A stretch of 64,000 bases of DNA from assembly GCF_003722075.1 (NCBI RefSeq), contig NZ_RDSK01000012.1:185370-249369 (forward strand), written 5' to 3'. Within the stretch, counting starts at the first letter, position 1. The number at the start of each line of letters is the position of its first letter. Shown piece by piece: positions 1 through 9,378 of this stretch. This DNA comes from Methanohalophilus sp. RSK. GTDB lineage: Archaea > Halobacteriota > Methanosarcinia > Methanosarcinales > Methanosarcinaceae. The notes beneath the pieces were generated by a model. That model ran no database searches. It was not told the DNA's origin and saw nothing but the letters and a program-made list of their open reading frames with translations. Position numbers and translations under genes: made by a program.

Positions 1-444
1 ATCAATATCAATTCCCATTTCCCTAGCGGCATCCAGCTGATTGAGGGCAATTACCACAGGTACACCGAGTTCCAGTATCTGGAGGGTAAGATACAGGTTA
101 CGTTCCAGTCTTGTTGCATCCACCACATTTACGATCACATCGGGATATTCACGCAGCAGGTATTCCTTTGAGACCCGTTCATCCTCTGTGGAAGTACCCA
201 GTGAATAAATACCCGGCAAATCCACAATATCTATTTTCTTCTGGCCAACCTTTACAGTCCCGCGTGTCATTTCCACAGTGGTTCCCGGATAATTGGAAAC
301 CATGACACCCACACCGGTGACCCTGGAAAAAAAAGCACTTTTACCTACACTGGGATTGCCAACAAAGGCAATTGTCATGTCATGATCGCCGTCATGCATG
401 CGTTTTTCGGCTGCCCCGCAGCAAGAATCAGGAATGACTACCAC
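1..444 (-). CDS. feoB: Ferrous iron transporter FeoB, N-terminal part (cut by window edge)
   Basis: This is the GTPase domain of the FeoB Fe(II) membrane transporter; only about 148 residues are inside the window and the permease part lies beyond position 1. The G1 motif GNPSVGKSAF, the switch region NYPGTT and the G3 motif DLPGIYSL are readable, followed by the start of G4 (LNQLD). The frame is open up to a GTG at 442-444 with GGAG just upstream, giving an N-terminal extension containing Cys-Cys-Gly. An internal ATG at 397-399 is the alternative start. The gene overlaps the end of the DtxR regulator gene, so the two are very probably one operon for regulated iron uptake. Family assignment is secure; the start is not. 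Confidence 0.9.
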   Translation of the reverse strand, partial: MVVIPDSCCGAAEKRMHDGDHDMTIAFVGNPSVGKSAFFSRVTGVGVMVSNYPGTTVEMTRGTVKVGQKKIDIVDLPGIYSLGTSTEDERVSKEYLLREYPDVIVNVVDATRLERNLYLTLQILELGVPVVIALNQLDAAREMGIDID

Positions 445-1117
445 GTCTCCGCTGTCTGTGGTCGTTTTCTGCAGGTTTTACAAAGATTTTTTCCGCCACT
501 TCATTTCCCAGGGCTATTTCCGTACCCTTGGTGATTATAGAAATGCATCCCTGTTTCTGTTTTCTTTTGATTTCAATATCCTCACCTGCAACCATCCCCA
601 GGGACGTAAGCCTATCCTTGGTCTCTTTTGGCAGGGCAACCATTACCACTTTTCCTTTAGCCTTTTCATTCATTTCTATAAGAGAAATATAATGATCCCT
701 GCTCAAACTACATTTAGAAAGCAGAGTGGTTTCAGAAATATCACAGAGACCTTTTTCTGCCAGGTAAGAGCACATTCTTTCAAGTACAACATCTGACATG
801 ACATGTTCGAGCGCACAGGCTTCCTGGTCCGCTACTTCTTCATTTATATCAAGTACCCTGATGAAAAAGTTCCTGAGCACCAGATGTTTTCGCTGGAGAT
901 TGTTGGCCTGCATAATTCCGGATTCGGTCAATTCAACCCCGCGATAAGGAGCATGAGTCACAAGGCCTTCATCCGAGAGGCGCTGTATCATTTCAGTAAC
1001 TGTTGCAGGAGCGATTTCAAGTTCCTTTGCTATATCCTTGTTCTTGGCCGGGGAACTGGTGCGGTTGATCAAACCCTGTATGGTTTCCAGATATTCTTCG
1101 GTTCTCTCGATATGCAT
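428..1117 (-). CDS. DtxR/IdeR-family metal-dependent transcriptional regulator
   Basis: The 229-residue protein has an N-terminal winged helix (residues about 1-65, with the recognition region IAPATVTEMIQRLSDEG), a metal-binding and dimerisation domain (about 66-140, with EACALEHVMSDVV), and a C-terminal FeoA/SH3-like domain (about 150-215, containing LTSLGMVAGEDIEI). This is the three-domain layout of IdeR/MntR-type repressors that sense Fe(II) or Mn(II). It lies directly upstream of feoB and overlaps it, so it probably controls iron uptake. The start ATG at 1117 is preceded by AGGAG. No operator palindrome was identified in 1124-1282. The metal specificity cannot be read from the sequence. 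Confidence 0.9.
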   Translation of the reverse strand: MHIERTEEYLETIQGLINRTSSPAKNKDIAKELEIAPATVTEMIQRLSDEGLVTHAPYRGVELTESGIMQANNLQRKHLVLRNFFIRVLDINEEVADQEACALEHVMSDVVLERMCSYLAEKGLCDISETTLLSKCSLSRDHYISLIEMNEKAKGKVVMVALPKETKDRLTSLGMVAGEDIEIKRKQKQGCISIITKGTEIALGNEVAEKIFVKPAENDHRQRRRGSHS

Positions 1118-1282
1118 GAATGATCCACTCCTGGAGGAAAATTAGAATACATATTATATTAGGTTATGCGAAAGTGAAGTAGAGAATCTATAAATATATA
1201 TTTAACCCCCCGTACACAAATGCCGAACAACTTTTTAAGTGAATAAGGACATGAATTGTTTCCTAAAAAGTCGTGATATACA

Positions 1283-2233
1283 ATGGTTCAGGTAAAGGAT
1301 CTCCACTGGAAAAAAGACATGAGGGTATCAGAACTCGTTAATTCCTATGAGAATGTAGGTTTTCAGAGTGTAGAACTGCATCGGGCATCCGAAGTAATAG
1401 TCAAGATGAAAAAGGATTCAGCAAAGGTATTCCTTACATTTACCTCTAACATGGTTACTTCCGGGTTGAGAGGATTTTTTGCTCAGCTCATTGAATTGGG
1501 AATTGCAGATGTACTTGTTACAACAGTCGGGGGCCTTGAAGAAGATATAATGAAGGCTACAGGGGAAGTTTTTTCCATCGGCAATTTCAATACCGACGAT
1601 GTGGAACTCCATGAGAGAGGAATTAACAGAGTCGGGAACCTCCTGATCCAGAATCAAAGTTACATGAATTTCGAGGATATGATCATGGATATTCTCAGGA
1701 AACTCTACGCAAAACAAAAACGATGGTCTGTATCAGAGATGCTGCGGGAAATCGGCCTGCTTTTGGATGACCAAAACTCAATCCTGTACCAGGCAGCAAA
1801 GCATGATGTGCCTGTTTTCTGTCCCGCCATAACCGATGGTGCCTTCGGATTTCACCTGTATCTTTTCCAGCAGGAAAACCCGGATTTCATAGTTGATGTC
1901 GTGAAAGATTTCGGCAACATTCTCCTTACCACCAGTTATGATGACAGGAAGGGAGTAATCGCCCTGGGTGGTTCAATATCCAAACACCATGCAATACTGG
2001 CTACATTGCTCAACGGAGGGGCGGAATACGCTATATACATGACCACGGCCCACCGCACTTCCGGCAGCATGTCCGGTGCCAATACAAGTGAAGCAAAATC
2101 CTGGGGCAAGGTAAAGGATGAAAGTGATATTGCCACAGTTATCGGTGATGTCAGCATAACCTTCCCTATGGCTATGACTCGGGCACTGGATGAACTGTAC
2201 GAAGAAGGATTACTGAATATAGAAAATAAATAA
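1283..2233 (+). CDS. dys: Deoxyhypusine synthase
   Basis: The enzyme transfers the aminobutyl group of spermidine to a lysine of aIF5A, the first step of hypusine formation. The 316-residue length is normal for the archaeal family. The NAD-binding strand LVTTVGGLEEDIMK is visible, and near the C-terminus the active-site segment SGANTSEAKSWGKV carries the catalytic lysine (W-G-K). The ATG at 1283 follows a weak GTGAT. The next gene, 13 bp downstream on the same strand, is a group IV decarboxylase, and a pyruvoyl arginine decarboxylase converges on the pair. This makes a compact polyamine/hypusine neighbourhood. Confidence 0.95.
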   Translation: MVQVKDLHWKKDMRVSELVNSYENVGFQSVELHRASEVIVKMKKDSAKVFLTFTSNMVTSGLRGFFAQLIELGIADVLVTTVGGLEEDIMKATGEVFSIGNFNTDDVELHERGINRVGNLLIQNQSYMNFEDMIMDILRKLYAKQKRWSVSEMLREIGLLLDDQNSILYQAAKHDVPVFCPAITDGAFGFHLYLFQQENPDFIVDVVKDFGNILLTTSYDDRKGVIALGGSISKHHAILATLLNGGAEYAIYMTTAHRTSGSMSGANTSEAKSWGKVKDESDIATVIGDVSITFPMAMTRALDELYEEGLLNIENK

Positions 2234-2246
2234 AGAGATTTATAAA

Positions 2247-3290
2247 ATGACTGTCCCTGAACCCAAATTTATTCTTTCAAAAAATGTGATTATGCAGCAG
2301 TACAGTCTGGTGGAAGATATTGCTGACATTGTCTCATATAGTTCCAAGACGAACCCAAAAATCACTCCCGTACTTGAAGATATGACGAATTGTCTTTTCA
2401 GTGTCCATATGGAGAACGAACTGAAACATATACGAGACCTATCCCGGGCGGTATTTCTGGCACAGGGGTGGAGCAGTGCCCAGGCAAAGGACCTCTACGA
2501 CATGGGCATCCGGAATTTCATCCTGGACAATGAGCACGACCTGGACGTCCTGCTTGAAACCCTTAAGGACACAAACCACAAGGTCAACCTTATGCTCAGG
2601 CTCAAACTGAGGGAAAATTCCATCCGTACCGAACGCTATTTTGTCTTTGGTATGCCTTCTGCGACCATAAACCGGCGCATTGGCGAACTGGTGGACAGCC
2701 CTAATGTCGGTAAACTCGGCATACATTTCCACAGGAAGACCCAGAACGTGAGCGAATGGAAACTGCAGCGGGATATCGAAGATGTAATCAGTCCTGAAAC
2801 ACTGGACGCCATAGATATTCTCAATATCGGGGGAGGTTTGCCTTCAGTTTATGCCAACAGCAATGCCGATGTCATCGGAGGCATTTTCAAAAGAATTACA
2901 AATTTCAGGAAATGGTTGCATGACAGGGATATATCCCTCATGGTTGAACCCGGAAGATTTATCGCCGCGCCTGCCGGCAAACTGGTAACCCGTGTGATGG
3001 CGGTGTATGAGGATAATATTATCGTGAATGCTTCCGTATACAACAGTGATATGGATGCAATCCTGGTACCTGTAAAACTGCGTGTGGAGAATGAGGTCAG
3101 CAGCAATGAAGGAGAAGCCTATGTGATCAAGGGATGTACGCCCTGTTCAATGGATTTGTTCAGGTACCGTGTTTATCTCGAGAAAAGACCTCAAATTGGC
3201 GATCCGATTACGTTCATAAACTCCGGAGCCTATAATTTCAGGTCAGATTTCTGCGATCTGGAAGAAATCACCACAGAACTTACTGATTGA
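2247..3290 (+). CDS. PLP-dependent decarboxylase of the ornithine/diaminopimelate (group IV) family
   Basis: The 347-residue protein is an alanine-racemase-fold decarboxylase. The glycine-rich phosphate-binding motif LNIGGGLPS is at about residues 192-200 and the PLP-side segment MVEPGRFIAA at about 232-241. Near the C-terminus GCTPCSMD fits the active-site cysteine motif (CxxxD type) contributed across the dimer, and FINSGAYNF matches the family's GAY motif. The lysine that binds PLP should lie near the N-terminal YSSKTNPK. The substrate (ornithine, lysine, carboxynorspermidine) cannot be decided from sequence. Its position 13 bp after dys points to polyamine synthesis. Confidence 0.8.
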   Translation: MTVPEPKFILSKNVIMQQYSLVEDIADIVSYSSKTNPKITPVLEDMTNCLFSVHMENELKHIRDLSRAVFLAQGWSSAQAKDLYDMGIRNFILDNEHDLDVLLETLKDTNHKVNLMLRLKLRENSIRTERYFVFGMPSATINRRIGELVDSPNVGKLGIHFHRKTQNVSEWKLQRDIEDVISPETLDAIDILNIGGGLPSVYANSNADVIGGIFKRITNFRKWLHDRDISLMVEPGRFIAAPAGKLVTRVMAVYEDNIIVNASVYNSDMDAILVPVKLRVENEVSSNEGEAYVIKGCTPCSMDLFRYRVYLEKRPQIGDPITFINSGAYNFRSDFCDLEEITTELTD

Positions 3291-3291
3291 C

Positions 3292-3834
3292 TTACTCCAC
3301 AAATACCATAGCAGCCACAACGGTTGTCCAGAGGCCGCTCCTGTCGCCTTTGGCGGTCTGGCAGAAATGAGAAGTATTAATAATATGGCCACTGGCACGA
3401 TAGAGCTGTTCCCTTTCCTGCCAGGCAGAATCTGCATCAAACTCAATACCCAGAGTGGTTGCGAGCATTGTGGCAGCAATATCCTCTGCATACATCCCTG
3501 CGGTATCCTCATCTTCCCCGAAGGAATGGTGTTCTGAAATGTATCCGTAATTATCCTCATTCACAGGTACCGCCGTTCCTACTGCCGAAGCTATCAGACG
3601 ATGGGCCTCATTGGTCTGATTGCGAGCAAGTACGGAATAGACGATCTCCCCTGGACTGAGATATTCAAGACCCTCCTCCTTTGGAATAATCCTGCAACCG
3701 GGGGGGAGGATACTGGAAACACTCACAAGATTATATTTTTCAATACCCGCATCCCTTAAAGCAAGTTCAAAGGAAGCCAGTTTATCCCGATGGACACCTG
3801 TTCCCTTTGTGAGGAACGCCCTGGAAGGAATCAT
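3292..3834 (-). CDS. pdaD: Pyruvoyl-dependent arginine decarboxylase
   Basis: The proenzyme self-cleaves at a Ser-Ser pair to give beta and alpha chains, the alpha chain starting with a pyruvoyl group; it makes agmatine from arginine. The cleavage segment VSVSSILPPG is visible at about residues 29-38, followed by YVSxGE-like LSPGEIVYSVLA and the acidic stretch GEDEDTAGMYAEDIAA. The open frame runs further upstream to 3903, but homologues begin near MIPSRAF, so the ATG at 3834 was chosen; an AT-rich TATA-like stretch lies near 3857-3871. It ends 1 bp after the convergent decarboxylase gene. Agmatine is the co-substrate of TiaS, encoded at 44.3 kb. Confidence 0.9.
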   Translation of the reverse strand: MIPSRAFLTKGTGVHRDKLASFELALRDAGIEKYNLVSVSSILPPGCRIIPKEEGLEYLSPGEIVYSVLARNQTNEAHRLIASAVGTAVPVNEDNYGYISEHHSFGEDEDTAGMYAEDIAATMLATTLGIEFDADSAWQEREQLYRASGHIINTSHFCQTAKGDRSGLWTTVVAAMVFVE

Positions 3835-3960
3835 GGCTGTCCGATAGAGCCTGATTGATAAATAAATTTCGATACCTACAGATATTGATTTAAAACATGA
3901 CACCTTTAGAAAGGCACATAATCATAGAAATTTTGAATAAAATCATTATCGGTGAACATA

Positions 3961-5544
3961 ATGGCAGAAATTACACACTGGGCAGATGTTGTTGCTGAAG
4001 AAACCCTTGAAAGGGGAAACACACACCTCGTCGCCACCGGTATCACCCCCTCCGGCCATATCCATGTCGGGAACATGCGGGAGGTTGTGACAGCCGATGC
4101 CGCATATCGCGCATTACTGGACAAGGATGCAAACGCAGAACTGATCTACATTGCAGACACCTACGATCCTCTGAGAAAGGTCTATCCTTTTTTGGATGAG
4201 AGTTATGAGGAACATGTGGGCAAACCTCTCTCCGAGATCCCATGTCCCTGTGGGGAATGCAAGAATTATGCAGACCATTTCCTGCAGCCTTTCCTGGATT
4301 CTCTGCACCGGCTGGGAATCAAACCTGAAGTATATCTGGCAGATGAACTGTACAAATCCGCCAGGTATAACGAAGCCATTAAAACTGCCCTGAAAAAGAG
4401 GGATGAGATTGCAGCAATCCTGAAAGAGGTTTCCGGAAAGGAACCTACTGATGACTGGAATCCCTTCAACCCGATCTGCATGGAGTGTGGAAAGATCAAT
4501 ACCACAAAGGTTACGGGTTTCGATGAAAAGGAAGAGACCGTGGATTATACATGCTCCTGCGGCCACAGCGGCACTGTATCCATGCAGGGTGGCGGAAAAC
4601 TTACCTGGCGTGTGGACTGGCCTGCTCGCTGGCAGATCCTCGGCGTGACTGTGGAACCTTTCGGCAAGGACCACGCCTCAAGGGGCGGTTCCTATGACAC
4701 CGGCAAACGTATCGCCCGGGAAATTTTTGACTGCGAACCCCCACATCCCATCGTCTATGAATGGATCATGCTGGGCAAGGAAGGAGCAATGTCTTCTTCC
4801 ACCGGCGTGGTCGTATCCATTGCGGACATGCTCAAGGTTGTACCCCCCGAGGTCCTGAGATATCTGATCATCCGAACCAAACCCGAAAAACACATCCGTT
4901 TTGACCCTGCACAGCCGCTGCTAACTCTTGTGGACCAGTATGAGAAACTCCATCATACAGGAGGCAACTCCGAATATGACAGGCGTGTAAAGGAACTTTC
5001 CCATGCAAGCAGCCTGTGCCATACGGACATCCCGTTCAAGCACATGACAACCATCCACCAGGTAGCTCACGGGGATTTTGACAGTATATTGAAAATCGTA
5101 GAGCGAGCGGGTTACGATACCAAAAATACGGAATGTATAAAGCAGCTCGCCGATAATGTGGGCAACTGGCTTGATATGTATGCACCTCCCTTCGCAAAAT
5201 TCAGTGTTCAGGAAAAACTGCCCGAACTTGCAGCCACCCTTTCCGACAAACAACGAGCATTCCTGACAACCCTTGCCGATGCCCTGGAAGAAAGTGGAGA
5301 ACTTGATGGTTCTGATTATCACAACCTTGTCTATTCCGCAAAGGAAGAAGAAGGCAGGCTGCACAGGGAGATGGAAAAAGTAATGGATGAGGAATTTACC
5401 ATCGGCCCGAAGGATCTGTTCAAAGCCCTCTACATCTCCCTGCTGGGCCAGGCTTCCGGTCCGAAAGCCGGGTGGTTTTTGTCCTCACTGAAAAAGGAAT
5501 TCCTGATCAGTCGATTCAGGGAAGCCGCCGCTTACAGGCCCTGA
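3961..5544 (+). CDS. lysS: Lysyl-tRNA synthetase, class I
   Basis: This is the archaeal class I enzyme that charges tRNA-Lys. It has the HIGH-type motif SGHIHVGN at about residues 25-32, a KMSKS-type loop AMSSSTG at about 280, and two cysteine clusters (CPCGEC, and CMEC with CSCGH) that fit zinc-binding insertions. The length of 527 residues is typical. GTG at 3952 extends the frame by three codons, but GGTGA at 3951-3955 is spaced correctly for the ATG at 3961. It is followed after 1 bp by a methyltransferase gene. Confidence 0.95.
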   Translation: MAEITHWADVVAEETLERGNTHLVATGITPSGHIHVGNMREVVTADAAYRALLDKDANAELIYIADTYDPLRKVYPFLDESYEEHVGKPLSEIPCPCGECKNYADHFLQPFLDSLHRLGIKPEVYLADELYKSARYNEAIKTALKKRDEIAAILKEVSGKEPTDDWNPFNPICMECGKINTTKVTGFDEKEETVDYTCSCGHSGTVSMQGGGKLTWRVDWPARWQILGVTVEPFGKDHASRGGSYDTGKRIAREIFDCEPPHPIVYEWIMLGKEGAMSSSTGVVVSIADMLKVVPPEVLRYLIIRTKPEKHIRFDPAQPLLTLVDQYEKLHHTGGNSEYDRRVKELSHASSLCHTDIPFKHMTTIHQVAHGDFDSILKIVERAGYDTKNTECIKQLADNVGNWLDMYAPPFAKFSVQEKLPELAATLSDKQRAFLTTLADALEESGELDGSDYHNLVYSAKEEEGRLHREMEKVMDEEFTIGPKDLFKALYISLLGQASGPKAGWFLSSLKKEFLISRFREAAAYRP

Positions 5545-5545
5545 T

Positions 5546-6196
5546 ATGGCCTGTGAACACTTCAGCGCCTGGGATGAGGAGTACCGTCATGTCCGGTGGG
5601 CAGGACCTCTGGATATATCCTCCCTGCAGGAGGAACTTGAAGGAGGCGAACTTATTCTGGATGCCGGCTGCGGCCACGGCAGGTATGCCATCCCCCTCTC
5701 CAAGGAATATACAACGGCGGGATGTGATATCTCTCAGCGTGGCCTTTTGAGATTGCGGGAAAAGGCAGAATTGCCGGTATGCAGGGCAAGCATTACAGAC
5801 CTTCCTTTCCCAGAGGCTTCTTTTGATGTGGTACTGTGCCAAGGAGTACTCCAGCACCTGTTTGAGGCGGAAAGAAAACAGGCCGCAGACCAGATGATGA
5901 ATGTACTGAAACCGGGAGGGAAACTTATCTTCGAGGCTTTTGGCAGGGAGGACATGCGCTATGGAGGGGATGCCGTGGAGCAGCATACATTCCGACGCAA
6001 AAACGGAATCATCTACCACTATTTCACCATGGAAGAATTAGAGGGCCTTTTTAGCAAACTGGATATCACTAAAAAAGAAAACAGACTGAAAAAAAAGATA
6101 TTCAGAGGCGAAGAATACATCCGCCATTCGATTTTCCTGGTAGCCCGCAAATCTTCAGAAGAAGATTCCCAGATGGTTGAGCAGGATAACCAGTAA
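5546..6196 (+). CDS. Class I SAM-dependent methyltransferase, substrate unknown
   Basis: The 216-residue protein has the Rossmann methyltransferase signature: motif I LDAGCGHGRYAIPL (about residues 38-51), an acidic strand end GCDIS, the DLPFPEASFDVVLC motif around 90 and the post-motif LKPGGKLIFEAF. It resembles ubiE/methyltransferase-11 type enzymes. It begins 1 bp after the lysS stop, so the two are probably cotranscribed, but no tRNA or lysine link can be shown. Its last 42 bp overlap the 3' end of the convergent BofA-like gene. Confidence 0.8.
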   Translation: MACEHFSAWDEEYRHVRWAGPLDISSLQEELEGGELILDAGCGHGRYAIPLSKEYTTAGCDISQRGLLRLREKAELPVCRASITDLPFPEASFDVVLCQGVLQHLFEAERKQAADQMMNVLKPGGKLIFEAFGREDMRYGGDAVEQHTFRRKNGIIYHYFTMEELEGLFSKLDITKKENRLKKKIFRGEEYIRHSIFLVARKSSEEDSQMVEQDNQ

Positions 6197-6403
6197 GGCC
6201 CCGATGGGCCCTCCAATAGCACATGTCAGGATTACCACGGCCGAGTAAGCTATACCCAATCCGAAAACAATGTTCGCTCCCACGATTATAGCAAGGCCGA
6301 GAATGGTGTTTACTATGAGCCCTTTAACGGTCTTGAGAACCTTATAGATCATAAGGGCTACAATAATCGCTACAAGAACGAGAATTATTTCTGATCCTAC
6401 CAT
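6155..6403 (-). CDS. BofA-like small membrane protein
   Basis: The 82-residue, almost wholly hydrophobic protein has two to three membrane segments (about residues 4-20, 27-48 and 52-78). The pattern VKGLIVNTILGLAII and the C-terminal GGPIGALLVILLNHLGI fit the pro-sigma-K processing inhibitor BofA family, which in archaea has no known role (no sigma-K exists there). It overlaps the end of the methyltransferase gene by 42 bp on the opposite strand. Family assignment is from memory of the pattern and is fairly confident; function is unknown. Confidence 0.7.
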   Translation of the reverse strand: MVGSEIILVLVAIIVALMIYKVLKTVKGLIVNTILGLAIIVGANIVFGLGIAYSAVVILTCAIGGPIGALLVILLNHLGIFF

Positions 6404-6479
6404 ACACGAAAATATGCAGCATAATTATATATTTGTTTCCGATGCAGGCCCTTAAAACCCCCACCTGCAGATTAGATCA

Positions 6480-6917
6480 TTACGTCTGCAGATCTTCACC
6501 ATTCACAAAGTCCAAAAACGACGGGATGAGGGCTTCGAGATCTTTTTCTTCACGGTAGGCATCCAGGAGGATCAGATGGTTGGTGTTTCCCAGCAGCATT
6601 GCAGAAACTGTTGAACCCTCACGGTAAACACATTGCACCGGAATACCGAGGTTCAGGGCAGAACATACCTCATATCCAACACCCGTGGAGGCAAGAGAGA
6701 CCTCCGCAACCATGCAGTCACAGCCATCAAGCAGATGCATGTCCCTTTCAAAAATTTCGGCTTCAGACATACCTGCTTCATTTTCTTCAACGTGTGGGTC
6801 CGCCACATGCAGACTGGCCACATCGTGCCCTTGACTTTCTACAATCTGTACCATTTGCTGATAAACCGGGAGGTTTTGCCTGCCTCCCCTGATAGAACCT
6901 GACAGGAATACTTTCAT
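6480..6917 (-). CDS. Nucleoside 2-deoxyribosyltransferase family protein
   Basis: The 145-residue protein has the N-terminal strand MKVFLSGSIRGG, the acidic pair ERDMHLLDGCDCMVAEVS and the motif STGVGYEVCSALNLG, which match the nucleoside 2-deoxyribosyltransferase fold (also found in DNPH1-type hydrolases acting on deoxynucleoside monophosphates). The glutamate in GYEV is the likely nucleophile. Its first four bases overlap the stop of the upstream U32 peptidase gene (6914-6917), so translation is probably coupled. Confidence 0.8.
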   Translation of the reverse strand: MKVFLSGSIRGGRQNLPVYQQMVQIVESQGHDVASLHVADPHVEENEAGMSEAEIFERDMHLLDGCDCMVAEVSLASTGVGYEVCSALNLGIPVQCVYREGSTVSAMLLGNTNHLILLDAYREEKDLEALIPSFLDFVNGEDLQT

Positions 6918-9310
6918 AGTACACCCCGATAGAAGTGACCAGTGGTATATTTTTTGCCTGCACGCATTTTCTTTGTACCCGCCCTGCCATCCAGATACTG
7001 CCTGTACAGTCCAACCAGGCTGCCGATATCACCCGGTGATTCCCAGCGGGCTTCAATACGTATAGCAGAAACCCCTGTGGCAATCACATCCTCCAGATAA
7101 TCAAGCATGCTCAATCCCCGGGAGTTAAGCAGGTGCATCCGGCAGTGTTCATCCGTTTTCAGGGGGAAAGAATAACCTTTCCTGTCGACCAGGACACTTG
7201 TCGCCTCGTGACAGGAATCCGAACATCCTGAAGTGTGCGAAAGGGGACAATATTCTGAGACCATTACCTCGAAGTTGCCTTCCACGATGCATTCCAGACC
7301 GATGCAACCATCAGCGATCTTACCGAGTTCATCCAGCGTCAGTTCTGCAGATGCAGTGACCCCCCGGGCCCCGAGATTTTTCAGGAATATACAGGAATGG
7401 TGGTTGAAAATATTCAGCGGGGTGTCAGTGACAAAAGGAATTTGCCTTTCCGATAATATCTTGACCATCCCCATGTTGGCCACAAGCAGCCCACTGCATT
7501 CCCGTGCTTCTTCCAGCAACCAGAAAAGATCTTTCATATCCCCGTTTTTAATGATTCGCGGGGTGGAAAGATAAAGAGATGTTCCGTAACTCTGGCATTG
7601 TTTCTTAACTATAGCAATTTCATCAACCGAAGGCATGTGCAATCCTGCGAAATATATCACATCTGCACCTGCAGCCACAGCAGCCTCCGCATCTTCAACC
7701 GAAGATACAGCCACACACAGCAACGGGTTTGTATTGGACGCAGCACTACTATCCACCGACTCAAGGGAAGGTTTGCTGCATTCCCGATAATATAGTTCGG
7801 TTCGTTTTTTTTGCAGAAGGTCCACGGCATCGTTGCGCAGATCATTCAGTACACCAACAGGAACAAAAATCCCTTCATCCATTTCTATAGATATAGAGGC
7901 AGGGTCAAAAACTGTATTTCCCAGTTTTGCCAGCTGTTTGCCCAACTGTTTTTCAGAGGCCGCTTTTCCTTTGGCCGCCTCGACAACATAGTCAGAATGC
8001 AGGGATACGGTATTGCAATCCCTATCATCCACTGACAGACTGAGAGGCAAATCCAATCGTGCCTCCAGACGCATACTGACCGGAATTTTACGTTGTGGTG
8101 CAGCAGAAGTATAGGTCTGTTGCAACTGTTTTATCTGGCAGCTGTCCAGAGTACGGTAAAGGACATCCCCTTCCCCCAGGCGTCCGGAGAAAGGGATCTC
8201 TATCGTATCCCCGCCCGAGACACTCTTTTCCTGCCTGCCTGTCCGATAGATCACACCTATCTTCTCACCGTCACCTGCTTGTGAAACAATCCCGTCGCCT
8301 ACGGCCAGGTCTTCCTCAAGAAAAACTACAGCACGATCCATATACCTGCCAATTCCCACAACTGTCCCAATAGGAATGCCCTGATTACCCGGTGAGACGG
8401 TACCCATCATGTCCCGGGTACCTCCTTCAAGATAGGCTGAGGTGAACCCCCGGTTAAAGAGCTGTTCAAGATAACGTATCTCTGATTCGGCCACATGGAA
8501 CTTTGTGGGGTCTGCAAAACAACGATCGATAAGCTTGCGATAGATGGAGACCACACCCCCCACATATTCGGGTCTTTTCATCCTGCCCTCTATCTTGAAA
8601 GAATCCACACCCGCTGCTACCAGCTCCGGAATCAGACGGGCTGCACACAGGTCTTTGGGACTTAAGAGGTAGCCTGCTGCAACAATTTCGCCGTCACAAC
8701 TAAGCGAATACTGCCTGCGACAGGGTTGGGCGCAGTAGCCTCTATTGCCGCTCCTTCCCCCAATAATACTACTCATAAGACACTGCCCGGAATACGAGAT
8801 ACAGAGGGCTCCGTGCACGAAGACCTCAAGTTCCATATCCGTGTTATCATTCAGGTCAGCAATCTCTCCCAGACTCATCTCGCGGGAGAGGACCACACGC
8901 TTTACGCCATATTGTCCCAGCAATTTCACTGACTCAGTGTTGTGTACTGTCATCTGGGTACTGGCATGAACGGGCAGTTGGGTGAGGTGACTACGGCAGG
9001 CGGCAAGCAGGCCGATATCCTGTACGATGACAGCATCCACTCCCCTATTGCATAATTCAGCCAAAAAATCCATGGCCTGCGGGAATTCATTTTCTTTTAT
9101 CAGGGTATTTACGGTCACATAGACCCTGACCCCGTAAAGATGGGCATAATCAATCGCTTCCCCGAGATTGTGATCCGGGAAATTGTCTGCATACCCCCGT
9201 GCACTGAAGGCCGAACCTCCGAAATAGACTGCATCAGCCCCGTTCTGGACCGCAGCCACCAGGGAATCATAGTCACCTGCAGGAGCAAGAAGTTCCGGTT
9301 TTTTGTTCAT
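6914..9310 (-). CDS. Peptidase U32 family protein, long form
   Basis: The 798-residue protein starts with the U32 signature ELLAPAGDYDSLVAAVQNGA and contains KIEGRMKRPEYV at about 260-271, followed by collagenase-like C-terminal regions. A second TIM-barrel-like half near residues 520-790 carries CPLSHTSGC and a late cysteine-rich segment (SGCSDSCHEA). This resembles the long U32 proteins related to RlhA/YhbU, which act in tRNA or rRNA hydroxylation, so the peptidase name may mislead. The frame extends to 9382, but MNKKPELLAP at 9310 fits family starts. A degenerate copy of about 200 bp of this gene lies at 12.9-13.1 kb. Confidence 0.85.
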   Translation of the reverse strand: MNKKPELLAPAGDYDSLVAAVQNGADAVYFGGSAFSARGYADNFPDHNLGEAIDYAHLYGVRVYVTVNTLIKENEFPQAMDFLAELCNRGVDAVIVQDIGLLAACRSHLTQLPVHASTQMTVHNTESVKLLGQYGVKRVVLSREMSLGEIADLNDNTDMELEVFVHGALCISYSGQCLMSSIIGGRSGNRGYCAQPCRRQYSLSCDGEIVAAGYLLSPKDLCAARLIPELVAAGVDSFKIEGRMKRPEYVGGVVSIYRKLIDRCFADPTKFHVAESEIRYLEQLFNRGFTSAYLEGGTRDMMGTVSPGNQGIPIGTVVGIGRYMDRAVVFLEEDLAVGDGIVSQAGDGEKIGVIYRTGRQEKSVSGGDTIEIPFSGRLGEGDVLYRTLDSCQIKQLQQTYTSAAPQRKIPVSMRLEARLDLPLSLSVDDRDCNTVSLHSDYVVEAAKGKAASEKQLGKQLAKLGNTVFDPASISIEMDEGIFVPVGVLNDLRNDAVDLLQKKRTELYYRECSKPSLESVDSSAASNTNPLLCVAVSSVEDAEAAVAAGADVIYFAGLHMPSVDEIAIVKKQCQSYGTSLYLSTPRIIKNGDMKDLFWLLEEARECSGLLVANMGMVKILSERQIPFVTDTPLNIFNHHSCIFLKNLGARGVTASAELTLDELGKIADGCIGLECIVEGNFEVMVSEYCPLSHTSGCSDSCHEATSVLVDRKGYSFPLKTDEHCRMHLLNSRGLSMLDYLEDVIATGVSAIRIEARWESPGDIGSLVGLYRQYLDGRAGTKKMRAGKKYTTGHFYRGVL

Positions 9311-9378
9311 TGTCTGGTGTGCATATGGACGGGCGTTATATAAAAGCTGCCGGCTAAAAAAAGAAAAAGGAAAACAGT

